From positions 22,323 through 86,322 of the forward strand of contig JBEGQI010000022.1 in assembly GCA_041181065.1 (NCBI GenBank): 64,000 bases of DNA, given 5' to 3'. How positions within the stretch are numbered: position 1 is the first letter of the stretch; each line of letters starts with the position of its first letter. Of the stretch, positions 23,549 through 32,180 are shown piece by piece. Origin of the DNA: DSYF01 sp041181065 (GTDB taxonomy: Bacteria; Verrucomicrobiota; Verrucomicrobiia; Limisphaerales; DSYF01). Below the pieces are notes generated by a model. That model saw only the letters and a program-made list of their open reading frames with translations. It made no database searches and was not told the DNA's origin. A program made the translations under genes and the position numbers.

Positions 23549-24664
23549 CTAATCGCCCGTGCTGTTGCGGAGGAACATCTTCCCCGGCAACTGGCGGATG
23601 AGCTTCTTCATTTCGAGGCTGAACAACGCCACGCTCGTGGCGGACGCGGGCAAGCCGCACTTGCGGATGACTTCGTCGATGCTCAATTCCTCCTTGCCGA
23701 GCACGTCGTAAACTTTCTGCTCGTTCTCGGATAGTTCCAACGCGGGCAGCAAGCCGGTCTCGCTGGCCGAAGGCGGACGGTTGCTGCCGGGAAAGAGATA
23801 TTCGAACTCGCTGAGGATGTCCTCGACGCCTTCGCAGAGCTTCGCGCCTTTCTTGATGAGGTCGTGGCAACCCTTGCTACGCGGTGAATCGATGCGCCCG
23901 GGCACGGCGAAGACTTGGCGGCCGTATTCGGTCGCGAAGTTCGCGGTGATCAAGGAGCCGCTGGTCATGTTGGCTTCAACGACGACAGTGCCGAGCGTCA
24001 TGCCGGCGACGATGCGGTTGCGGATGGCGAAGGATTGGCGGTCGCCGTTGCGATTGAATGGGAACTGCGAGATGACGGCGCCGTTCGCGGCGATGCGCTC
24101 GAACAACTCGGCGTTCTCCGGCGGGAACACGACGTTGATCGCCGTGCCGAGGACCGCGATGGTGCGCCCTTTGCCACTCAACGCGCCTTGATGCGCCGCG
24201 GTATCAATCCCGCGCGCGCCACCGCTCACAACGGTGACGCCGGTGTAAGCAAGCTGGTAACCGAGCTTGCGCGCCGTCTCGATGCCGTAGTGCGTTGTCT
24301 GCCGCGAACCGACGATGGCCACGGAATTCTTGTCGCGCTCGGTTAGCGCGCCCTTCACGTAGAGAATGACCGGTGGGTCATAGATTTCGCGGAGCGAGGC
24401 CGGGTATTCCAGATCTTCCTGTGTTACGACGTGGCAGCCGTAATCCGCGATGCGCTTCAACTCGGCGGCGAGGTCCACGGACTTTTCCCAATCGCAGATG
24501 GCGCTGGCGGTTTCCTCGCCGATGCCACGAACGGCAAGGAGTTGTTGCTTGGATGCTTTTAAGATGGAAGGGGCGTCGCCGAAAAATTCCAACAACTGAC
24601 GGACACGGATCGGCCCAACTCCTTCAACGAGATTCAACGCCACCAGTGCTTCACGTGACTCCAT
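23549..24664 (-). CDS. dprA: DNA processing protein DprA
   Basis: A 371-residue protein that loads RecA on incoming single-stranded DNA during natural transformation. After an N-terminal helical (HhH/SAM-like) domain comes the Rossmann fold with hallmark motifs: AIVGSRQTTHYG, VVSGGARGIDTAAHQGAL, IAVLGTAINVVFPPEN, and VVVEANMTSGSLITA. A C-terminal winged-helix domain (LGKEELSIDEVIRKCGLPA) ends the protein. The start at 24664 (MESREALVALNLVEG) fits the family; an upstream Met at 24730 would add 22 unrelated residues. It is convergent with the response regulator gene, with only 3 bp between stops. Confidence 0.95.
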   Translation of the reverse strand: MESREALVALNLVEGVGPIRVRQLLEFFGDAPSILKASKQQLLAVRGIGEETASAICDWEKSVDLAAELKRIADYGCHVVTQEDLEYPASLREIYDPPVILYVKGALTERDKNSVAIVGSRQTTHYGIETARKLGYQLAYTGVTVVSGGARGIDTAAHQGALSGKGRTIAVLGTAINVVFPPENAELFERIAANGAVISQFPFNRNGDRQSFAIRNRIVAGMTLGTVVVEANMTSGSLITANFATEYGRQVFAVPGRIDSPRSKGCHDLIKKGAKLCEGVEDILSEFEYLFPGSNRPPSASETGLLPALELSENEQKVYDVLGKEELSIDEVIRKCGLPASATSVALFSLEMKKLIRQLPGKMFLRNSTGD

Positions 24665-24748
24665 GCGTCCAGAGTAGGGAGCGCGCGCAGCCGGGCAAGC
24701 CTGAGATTTACGCTCGCCTGCCATTGGCACGGCTGGAAAACTGCGCCC

Positions 24749-26578
24749 ATGAACTCTTGCCGCAGAATTCTGCGTCTCTGTGCGTTAGTCGCCGTCAGCT
24801 TACTCGGGGCGATGGGTTGTGCCGCGCAGCCTGGCAAACCCGATGTTGCCGACTGCTATCTCATGGCCACGTTCCGCAACAACGGCGAGGACGGCCTGCA
24901 CCTGCAGTGGAGCACGAACGCCTTCAATTGGCAGACGCTGGGTGATGATCGTTCCTACCTCGCGCCGACTGTGGGTGAGAGCAAGTTGATGCGCGATCCG
25001 TGTCTGATTCAAGGGCCCGACGGCACGTTCCATCTCGTGTGGACGACTTCTTGGACGGGCAAGACCATCGGCTACGCGAGCTCAAAAGATCTCGTGAAGT
25101 GGACCGAGCCGGTAGCCATTCCGGTGATGGCGGACGTGCCGAATTGCAAACTCTGTTGGGCGCCCGAGATCCGCTACGACGCGCGGAACAACAACTATCT
25201 CATCTACTGGTCGTCGAGTTTGACGGACGAGAAGCCGGAGTATTGGCGCACCTACGCCTGCACGACGACGGACTTCAAGACGTTCACGAAGGCGAAATTG
25301 TTCTTCGATCCCGGTCACAGCCAGATCGACGGGAGCATTCTCGAAGCGGACGGAAAATTCCTGCTGTTCTACAAACACTCGTGGCAGGGCAACCGTTTCG
25401 CGACGGCGGACAAGCTCGAAGGCCCTTACACCAACTCGTCGCCGATGTTTTCGGACGAAGGTTGGGAAGGCGGCTGGCCGATGCGCTTCAGCGATGGCTA
25501 CCTCCTTTACCTCGACCACTTCCGCAGCCGCGACCGCATGGGGCTGTGGTATTCCAAAGATCTCACAAGCTGGAGCAACATCACGTCGCAGGCGACGTTC
25601 CCGCGCGGGACGTTGCATTGCAGCGTGCTCAAGGTGAAGCGCGCGTTGCTGGAGCCGTTGATCTCACAAGCCGAGCGCGATCGCGCCATCACGCCGCCCA
25701 AGCCCATCCTCGAAGGTCACACCGCCGATCCGCATGTGTCGGTGTTTGACGACACGTATTACATCTACCCGACCTCGGACAAAGACGAGTGGAAGACGAC
25801 GGACTTTTCCGCGTGGTCGTCGAAGGATCTGGTTCACTGGAAGAACGAAGGCGTGATCCTCGACGTCACGAAGGATTTGAAATGGGCGAATCTCCGTGCG
25901 TGGGCGCCCGCCATGATCCGCCGCGACGGCAACTACTTCTTCTACTTCTGCGCAGACGCGAAGATTGGGGTCGCGACGAACAACGCGCCGACGGGCCGCT
26001 TCAAAGACGCGCTCGATCGTCCGCTCATCACGTCGAGCAAAGAGTATCCCGGGCAGGCGATCGATCCGTTCGCGATGATTGACGACGACGGCCAAGCTTA
26101 CCTCTATTACGGTCAGGGAAATCTTTACGCCTACAAACTCAAGCCTGACATGATCACGCTCGACGGCCCGCCGGCGAAGTTGACGCCGCGCCGCTTCAAC
26201 GAAGGCGTTTGGGTCTTCAAGCGCAACGGGCTTTACTACTTCATGTGGTCGGAGAACGACGCGCGCGATGTGCGTTATCAAGTCGCTTACGGCACATCGA
26301 AATCGCCGCTCGGACCGATTGAAGTGCCGCCCGACAACGTCGTGTTGCGCCAGCGAGGGCAAGCCGTCGGCACCGGGCATCATGCGGTCGTCAACGTGCC
26401 GGGCACGGACCGCTGGTATATCATCTATCACCGCCACGCGATCCCGAACGGCAACGGCTACACGCGCCAGACCTGTATCACGCGGATGGAGTTCGCGCCC
26501 GACGGCCGCATCAAGAAAGCCGACCCGCTGGAAGTAACGTTCCCGGAGGGTTCAAAAGGCGAGCCGATCAAGCGTTAA
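24749..26578 (+). CDS. exported tandem GH43-like beta-propeller protein
   Basis: A 609-residue protein with signal peptide or lipoprotein signal (LCALVAVSLLGAMGC, possible lipid-anchored Cys at about 24). It has two five-bladed propeller halves. The first covers about 30-310 (MRDPCLIQGPDGTFHLVWTT, SSKDLVKWTEP, APEIRYDARNNNYLIYWSS). The second covers about 320-600 (GHTADPHVSVFDDTYYIYPT, SSKDLVHWKNEG, APAMIRRDGNYFFYFC, DPFAMIDDDGQAYLYYG). The second half looks like the catalytic GH43 domain, with the Asp in ADPHV as likely base. GH43 enzymes cleave arabinose-, xylose- or galactose-containing chains. The precise substrate cannot be told. It stands alone, convergent with the next gene. Confidence 0.8.
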   Translation: MNSCRRILRLCALVAVSLLGAMGCAAQPGKPDVADCYLMATFRNNGEDGLHLQWSTNAFNWQTLGDDRSYLAPTVGESKLMRDPCLIQGPDGTFHLVWTTSWTGKTIGYASSKDLVKWTEPVAIPVMADVPNCKLCWAPEIRYDARNNNYLIYWSSSLTDEKPEYWRTYACTTTDFKTFTKAKLFFDPGHSQIDGSILEADGKFLLFYKHSWQGNRFATADKLEGPYTNSSPMFSDEGWEGGWPMRFSDGYLLYLDHFRSRDRMGLWYSKDLTSWSNITSQATFPRGTLHCSVLKVKRALLEPLISQAERDRAITPPKPILEGHTADPHVSVFDDTYYIYPTSDKDEWKTTDFSAWSSKDLVHWKNEGVILDVTKDLKWANLRAWAPAMIRRDGNYFFYFCADAKIGVATNNAPTGRFKDALDRPLITSSKEYPGQAIDPFAMIDDDGQAYLYYGQGNLYAYKLKPDMITLDGPPAKLTPRRFNEGVWVFKRNGLYYFMWSENDARDVRYQVAYGTSKSPLGPIEVPPDNVVLRQRGQAVGTGHHAVVNVPGTDRWYIIYHRHAIPNGNGYTRQTCITRMEFAPDGRIKKADPLEVTFPEGSKGEPIKR

Positions 26579-28014
26579 TCGCCACCCCCGCCGCACCCCC
26601 CGCAACCGCCGCCACACCCTCCCCCGCAACTGCTCCCGCACGAGCTGCCGCAGCTGCTGGACGAGCCGGGTGGAAGCAGTTCCTTTCGCAGCCCTTCCCA
26701 GGGCGTGCCATCCAACGCGGTCAGACCAAAAAGGCCGACACCCATCGTGAAGAGCACGGGGTCTATCGCTGAGCTGCCCAACGAACCTTTGAGCGTGGCA
26801 TGCTGGGCTTGCAGCCGGGCGAGGACGTCATCGCCCAAGTGCGAGCGGAGCGGTCGCCGCGCAAAGGCGATCAAGCTGATCACGAAAGAGATGACGCACA
26901 GGAAAACCAGAATGCTCACCGGCTTGTCGCGCTGGATTCCGATAATAATTTTGATGACGCCGATCACCACGGCACTGAGTGATATCAAGAGCGGCAGCGC
27001 AATCGCCTTGGCGGCCTGAGCATTGCTGACTACGAGGCCCAGCGCCTTCAATCGATCAGCGATATCACCCACCACGGTTTTCGCTGCGAGCCGGACCTCC
27101 CCGATCTTCTCACCGCCAGAGCGGGAAGCCGCTGCACAAAGCACCCGCTCCAACTCACTCGTCTTGCTCGGCGGCACGGAGCCGGAAACGACTTTCTTCT
27201 CGCCGACTTCCAGGCGCAGAACTTTTTGGCGGATCAGGTTCGTTAGCGCGGTGTTGACCGCGAGGATCCGCCCGCCGTTCAAGTAAGCCAAGTCGTAGGG
27301 GGAAAGATCAGCATCGTTGAAACCGTCTGCTTGGGAAGGCTGGCGCATGCGCGAGCGCAACCACAGGCCCAGACTGAAGCACGCCATAAACAAAATGCCG
27401 TAGAACCACAGGAAGTCCGGCCCCCGCCAGTTGAACGGATTCGCGCCGTTCGCAAACATCGCTGCCGAGCAGCACAGCAACAGTGTCATCAGGCCAAGCG
27501 AGCCTGCGAGTTCGCGCTTGATTCGCCAGGTCGGTTTGCGGAAGACCCAGTGTTGTTCGCGATCTACGCGGACGAAATATTGCCGGATTTTCTGCCGCGC
27601 CTCAGGCGTGGGCCAGATGTCCATCGGAGGTTTTTCTCCAAAGAACTGTTCGTAGCTTTGTAGCGTGCGCGCATACCAATCGTTGAACTTCGCGTGTTCC
27701 TCCGCGCCGCCCTTGGTGGGTTGGTGATGGAACGGTTGCCGGAGAACTTCCGGGCAGAACACGCGCCAGTAGTTCTGCGAGTAGGTCAGATGCAGGTGCC
27801 ACGCTTGATCGACGTCCTCGGAGGGCGAGACCGGATGTCCGGCAGCCACGGCGAGGAAGGCGAAGCGTTTGTATTCGTCAATGACGCGGCGGGCATAAGC
27901 CGGTGACCACTGGTTCTCTTTCGCCAGTCGGCTGGAGAAGGGGAAGGTGGAGTCCGGTGAGTCGAGGTCGAATTCATTCAACCGCTGCAAGAGTTCGGCG
28001 TGCTCAAGTTTCAT
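26575..28014 (-). CDS. TIGR04222-type membrane protein with Cys/Gly-rich tail
   Basis: A 479-residue protein. The N-terminal 150 residues are soluble, with a glycine-rich-domain-protein-like motif (EDVDQAWHLHLTYSQNYW). Four hydrophobic segments follow (LGLMTLLLCCSAAMFA, FLWFYGILFMACFSLGLWL, ALPLLISLSAVVIGVIKIII, ILVFLCVISFVISLIAFA). The stretch SPYDLAYLNGGRILAVNTAL and GLVVSNAQ fit the TIGR04222 family. The tail from about 448 on is almost only Ser, Cys and Gly in CGSSCGSS/CGGG repeats, a recognised feature of this group. The function is unknown; metal binding by the tail is possible. Its stop overlaps the GH43-like gene stop. Confidence 0.78.
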   Translation of the reverse strand: MKLEHAELLQRLNEFDLDSPDSTFPFSSRLAKENQWSPAYARRVIDEYKRFAFLAVAAGHPVSPSEDVDQAWHLHLTYSQNYWRVFCPEVLRQPFHHQPTKGGAEEHAKFNDWYARTLQSYEQFFGEKPPMDIWPTPEARQKIRQYFVRVDREQHWVFRKPTWRIKRELAGSLGLMTLLLCCSAAMFANGANPFNWRGPDFLWFYGILFMACFSLGLWLRSRMRQPSQADGFNDADLSPYDLAYLNGGRILAVNTALTNLIRQKVLRLEVGEKKVVSGSVPPSKTSELERVLCAAASRSGGEKIGEVRLAAKTVVGDIADRLKALGLVVSNAQAAKAIALPLLISLSAVVIGVIKIIIGIQRDKPVSILVFLCVISFVISLIAFARRPLRSHLGDDVLARLQAQHATLKGSLGSSAIDPVLFTMGVGLFGLTALDGTPWEGLRKELLPPGSSSSCGSSCGSSCGGGCGGGCGGCGGGGD

Positions 28015-28127
28015 ACGTTTCTCCTGTCACCGGCATCGTGGCAAAAGTGCGTCCAACCTTCTTCTACAAAGTCGGTGCCGGTTTCTATGGCCGTAACTCA
28101 AACGTAACAATATGCCGAGCGAATCCG

Positions 28128-29594
28128 TTACAGCAGATCAATCTGCGATTTCTCCTGCGCGAGCGCTTCGGAGAGGCTCGCGACGCGACGCTTCCGGTTT
28201 TCCATGATGTTCTTGTCGAGCGCCGGATCGTAGTGGACGGGATAATTGCCGTCGTAGCAGGCCATGCAGAACGAACTCGCCGGCTGGCCGGTCGCGCGGA
28301 TCATGCCTTCCTGCGAGAGATAGTGCAGCGAGTCTGCGTTGAGATATTTGCGGATCTCTTCTTGGCTGTGGTTCGCCGCCATCAACTTGCTGCGGTCAGG
28401 GAAATCAATGCCATACACGCACGGGTTCATGTGCGGCGGACAACTCACGAGCACGTGAACTTCCTTCGCGCCGGCTTCCTTCAAGTTGTTCACGCGTGAT
28501 TTGCACGTTGTGCCGCGCACGATGGAGTCATCCACGATGATGACGCGCTTCCCCTGCACCAGTTCGTGGATGAGGTTGAGCTTCACGCGCACATTGAAGT
28601 CACGGATGAGTTGCGACGGCTGGAGAAAGCTGCGGCCGACGTAATGGTTGCGGACGAACGCCATCTCGAACGGGATGCCGCTCTGCAATGAATAGCCGAG
28701 CGCCGCGCAATTGCCGCTGTCCGGCACGGGCACCACGATGTCCGCCTCAATGGGGCATTCCTTCGCCAGCTCGCGGCCCATGTCCACGCGCACTTTGTAA
28801 ACGCCGTGACCCGCGATGTGGCTGTCGGGCCGCGCGAAGTAAACGTATTCGAAGATGCAGAACGCGCGGCGCTTGTGCTCGGGGAACGCCTGCACGCTGG
28901 TCAGCCCGCTTTCGTTGATGATGACAATTTCGCCGGGCTCGACGTCGCGGATGTATTTCGCTTGGATCAAATCCAACGCCGTCGTCTCGCTCGAAAGCAC
29001 GTAGGCGTCATCCTTCTTGCCGATGCACAGCGGACGGAATCCATGCGGGTCGCGCACGCCGATGAGTTCCTTCTCCGTCATGATGACGAGCGAGTAGGCG
29101 CCCTCGATGCGGCGGACGGTTTGGATGAGATCGTTCGGACGCTGGTTTAGCGAAGGCTGCGCCATCAAGTGCAGGATGATTTCGCTATCTACCGTCGTCT
29201 GGAAAATGGAGCCGCGCGCTTCGAGTTCCTCGCGGAGCTGGGAGGCGTTGGTCAGGTTGCCGTTGTGGGCGATGGCGATCTGGCCGCGGGCGCAATCCAC
29301 CGCGAGCGGCTGGGCGTTGCGCAGGTGCGACGAGCCGGTCGTCGAGTAACGCGTGTGACCGACGGCCATCTTGCCGACGAGGCCGTGCAGGATCTCGCCG
29401 TTGAAGACCTGCGGCACGAGGCCCATGCCCTTGTGGATGCGGAACTGTTTGCCATCGCTCGTGGCGATGCCCGCGCTCTCCTGCCCGCGATGTTGCAGGG
29501 CATAGAGGCCGAAGTAGGTCAGTTCCGCTGCGTTTGGATGGCCATAAATGCCAAAAACGCCACAATAATGTTTGGGATATTCGGAGGATTGCAT
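28128..29594 (-). CDS. purF: amidophosphoribosyltransferase
   Basis: The first enzyme of de novo purine synthesis, making phosphoribosylamine from PRPP and glutamine. The start at 29594 leaves a 10-residue propeptide (MQSSEYPKHY) before the nucleophile Cys in CGVFGIYGH, as in the self-processing Bacillus-type enzymes; in-frame Mets at 29612 and 29639 are alternatives. The glutaminase domain has YALQHRGQESAGI, VGHTRYSTTGSS and IAHNGNLTN. The phosphoribosyltransferase domain has the PRPP loop VIIVDDSIVRGTTC. Cysteines near the C-terminus (SCPPHMNPCVYGID, SFCMACYDGNYP) suit a 4Fe-4S cluster. It follows the GH17 gene but is distant from purLQS. Confidence 0.95.
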   Translation of the reverse strand: MQSSEYPKHYCGVFGIYGHPNAAELTYFGLYALQHRGQESAGIATSDGKQFRIHKGMGLVPQVFNGEILHGLVGKMAVGHTRYSTTGSSHLRNAQPLAVDCARGQIAIAHNGNLTNASQLREELEARGSIFQTTVDSEIILHLMAQPSLNQRPNDLIQTVRRIEGAYSLVIMTEKELIGVRDPHGFRPLCIGKKDDAYVLSSETTALDLIQAKYIRDVEPGEIVIINESGLTSVQAFPEHKRRAFCIFEYVYFARPDSHIAGHGVYKVRVDMGRELAKECPIEADIVVPVPDSGNCAALGYSLQSGIPFEMAFVRNHYVGRSFLQPSQLIRDFNVRVKLNLIHELVQGKRVIIVDDSIVRGTTCKSRVNNLKEAGAKEVHVLVSCPPHMNPCVYGIDFPDRSKLMAANHSQEEIRKYLNADSLHYLSQEGMIRATGQPASSFCMACYDGNYPVHYDPALDKNIMENRKRRVASLSEALAQEKSQIDLL

Positions 29595-29714
29595 CGCCGC
29601 GCGCCCGCTCATTTCAGCGGACGAACTCGCGCGCAGCAAGTTTCAAATTCTGGGAACCAAGAATTGATTTGTAGACTCGCGGTTCGGCTTCGGTGACGCG
29701 AACGAATTAAAAAC

Positions 29715-30755
29715 TCAACGCTGTCCCTGCATCACCAGCTTGGGCTTACGATCCACAGTGAAGAGGCCCCAGTGCTTCTCGGCGCCGAGCGGGTCGGCAT
29801 CGCCCTTCCAATCCTCGTCGAAAGCCTCGAAGAAGAAGGTGGTGATGTTCATCTTGGCGGCCCAGGCGTAGAGGTCGTGATAGTATCGCTTCTCCTTCTC
29901 GTCACTCGCCCGTTCGCCAAATTCCTTGGCGGTCGTCGCCCAGCCTGCTTCAGTAATGACGAGCTTTGCTTTGGGCAGCGTGTTCCGCACGGCTTGCAGA
30001 TTTGCGATGGTGAACGGCATCGCTTCGTCGATGTCCTTGTTTTCCCAGACAGGGTAGGTGTGGACGGAAACGAAATCCAACTCCTGCGCCAAACGTTGGC
30101 CGTGCTTGGCCCACCAATCGTAGTTGTCGCACACGGTGACGGGCTGGCGGACGGCGGCTTTGACTTCGCGCACGTAACCGATCACTGCGTCTTCGCTCAC
30201 CATGTGGTCGTTCCAGCTCACGAGGGCTTCGTTGCCGACGGCGACGGCGCAAACGATGTTCGAATACTGGTTCGCGAGTCGGATGGCTTCACGCACTTCA
30301 GCGACGTTGCCGCGACGATTGGCCTCCAGCACTTCCGGCGACATCGGTTTGAGCCAGGAGCAACCGGGGTTGTTCATCTCTGCGGCTAGCCACGCGCCGA
30401 GCATCACCTTGAAATTGAAGCCGTGCTTTTGGATGAGCTTCAACACCACTTCGGAATTCGTCTTCGCATCGTAGAGTCGCAGCAGGCGAAAATCCGTCTG
30501 GCGGGCGAGGAGGCTCAAGTCCTCCAAGATTTGCGCGTCGGTGGGATTTACCGCGCCATCGCCGCGATCGGGATGTTGGCCGGTGCGAAATCCCGAGTAA
30601 CAAACTCCCCGCAACTGCCCTGTGAGCAAGTCGGACTTCTTCTGTTGCAATGGAACCAAGGCCGAGTTTGTGTCGGCAACAGCGTTGGCCACCTTGAACG
30701 CGGCCAACACTGAGCAAAGGGAAATCAGTTTTTGAACTCTCATGGCCAACCTCAT
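29715..30755 (-). CDS. exported GH17-family beta-1,3-glucan hydrolase or transglycosylase
   Basis: A 346-residue exported TIM-barrel protein with signal peptide (LISLCSVLAAFKVANA). It has GH17 signatures: GVCYSGFRTGQ at the start of the barrel, LLRLYDAKTNSEVV, AVGNEALVSW with acid/base Glu at about 176, VHTYPVW, and VITEAGWAT with nucleophile Glu at about 269. GH17 enzymes act on beta-1,3 or mixed-linked glucans. Its ATG overlaps the stop of the upstream GPH symporter gene by 4 nt, so it is the last gene of the proposed glucan operon. It may hydrolyse or remodel laminarin oligosaccharides. Confidence 0.87.
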   Translation of the reverse strand: MRLAMRVQKLISLCSVLAAFKVANAVADTNSALVPLQQKKSDLLTGQLRGVCYSGFRTGQHPDRGDGAVNPTDAQILEDLSLLARQTDFRLLRLYDAKTNSEVVLKLIQKHGFNFKVMLGAWLAAEMNNPGCSWLKPMSPEVLEANRRGNVAEVREAIRLANQYSNIVCAVAVGNEALVSWNDHMVSEDAVIGYVREVKAAVRQPVTVCDNYDWWAKHGQRLAQELDFVSVHTYPVWENKDIDEAMPFTIANLQAVRNTLPKAKLVITEAGWATTAKEFGERASDEKEKRYYHDLYAWAAKMNITTFFFEAFDEDWKGDADPLGAEKHWGLFTVDRKPKLVMQGQR

Positions 30756-32155
30756 GCGCTGGCCAGCGATTCTGCACCTGCGCTGGCGGTTGGTTCATTC
30801 TTTGCGGTGGTGGATGGCGTCGCTGCCCGGCGCTTCGTGAGATCTTCGCGCATGGTCGTGCAGATGTGTTCGTTCAAGCCGTAGAGGGTGAACGATCCCG
30901 CCAGCAGGATCAGCCCGACAGCGGGAATCAAGCTATTGAGTAGCAGAATGCCGCGGAGGGCTTCCGGTGTTTGTTCAGCATTGGGCACGTAGCCGAAGTG
31001 CGAGATGAGAAATCCGGCGAATGCCGCACCGATGCCCATCCCCGCCTTTTGCGCGCAGGTCGTGGCGGAGAACACCACGCCGGTCGTGCGCGTCTTGAAT
31101 TTCCATTCCTGAAAATCCGCCGTGTCGGCTACCAGCGCCCAGAAGAGCGTCGCGTTGATGCCGGCACACATCATGCCGAGGATCTGGAACGCATAGATCG
31201 CCGCCGTTTGGTCGGGTTTCATCCAGTAGAACGGGATGGCCGTGAGCGCGACCATCAGCAGGCTCACGATGAACGCCCACTTCTTGCCCATCGCTTTCAC
31301 CGCGAACCGCGTCAGCATCGCGCCGAACACCATGCTCAAACCGCCGACGAGGAACCACGTCGCGATCTGCTCGCCACCCCAGTGCAGGTAGCTCTTGAGA
31401 TAATAGATGCCCGCCGAGCCGCGCACGACGGCCAGCGTGATGTTGATGATGCCGACGATGAACATCATGAGCCAATGCCGGTTGAGAAACAGCGTCTTTA
31501 AATCTTGCGTCAGTTTCGTGTGCTGATCAGCCGGCGGATGGATGCGTTCCTTGGTGGTCCAGAATGAGACGAGGAACAGTACGATGGCGATGGCGGCGAA
31601 CAGGAGCACGGTGCGCTGCGCACCGACCTGCTGGTTGTCATTCGCCAGCTTCACGATGAGCACCATGAAACTGGAGTTGGCGATGATGCCGCCGATCTGT
31701 GCGAGCGCCATGCGATAGGAGTTCAGGCTCGTGCGTTCCAGTGGATCGTCGGTCATCACGCCGGACAACGCGCCGTAGGGGATGTTGATGGCGGAGTAGA
31801 GCAGCATGAGCGCGTTGTAGGTGACCCAGGCCCAGACGAGCTTGCCGGCGGGGCTGAAGTTCGGCGTGGTGAACGCGAGCACAAAGACGACCGCGAGCGG
31901 CACGCAGAGCCACACGAGATACGGACGGAACCGGCCCCACTTGGATTTGGTGCGGTCGGCCATGGCGCCGATGAAAAAGTCCACGATGCCATCCGAGCTG
32001 CGCGCAAAGAGCAGCATTGTGCCCGCGGCGGCGGCGGTGATGCCGAAGATGTCCGTGTAGTAGAACATGATGAAGTTCATCATGAGCGCCCAGACGAAGT
32101 TGCTCGCGGTGTCGCCGAGGCCGTAACCGAACTTCTCGACGAAGGACAATTTCAT
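30752..32155 (-). CDS. GPH-family sugar:cation symporter
   Basis: A 467-residue inner-membrane carrier with about 12 hydrophobic helices. The N-terminal region KLSFVEKFGYGLGDTASNFV and the loop ADRTKSKWGRFRPYLVWL are diagnostic of the glycoside-pentoside-hexuronide:cation family within MFS (melibiose carrier type). The start at 32155 (MKLSFVEK) fits the family; an in-frame Met at 32176 is possible. Its gene lies between the phosphorylase gene (25 bp) and the GH17 gene (4-nt overlap). By context it would import gluco-oligosaccharides made by the GH16 and GH17 enzymes. Confidence 0.88.
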   Translation of the reverse strand: MKLSFVEKFGYGLGDTASNFVWALMMNFIMFYYTDIFGITAAAAGTMLLFARSSDGIVDFFIGAMADRTKSKWGRFRPYLVWLCVPLAVVFVLAFTTPNFSPAGKLVWAWVTYNALMLLYSAINIPYGALSGVMTDDPLERTSLNSYRMALAQIGGIIANSSFMVLIVKLANDNQQVGAQRTVLLFAAIAIVLFLVSFWTTKERIHPPADQHTKLTQDLKTLFLNRHWLMMFIVGIINITLAVVRGSAGIYYLKSYLHWGGEQIATWFLVGGLSMVFGAMLTRFAVKAMGKKWAFIVSLLMVALTAIPFYWMKPDQTAAIYAFQILGMMCAGINATLFWALVADTADFQEWKFKTRTTGVVFSATTCAQKAGMGIGAAFAGFLISHFGYVPNAEQTPEALRGILLLNSLIPAVGLILLAGSFTLYGLNEHICTTMREDLTKRRAATPSTTAKNEPTASAGAESLASA

Positions 32156-32180
32156 GGATGAGGTTTCGCTTCGCATAAAT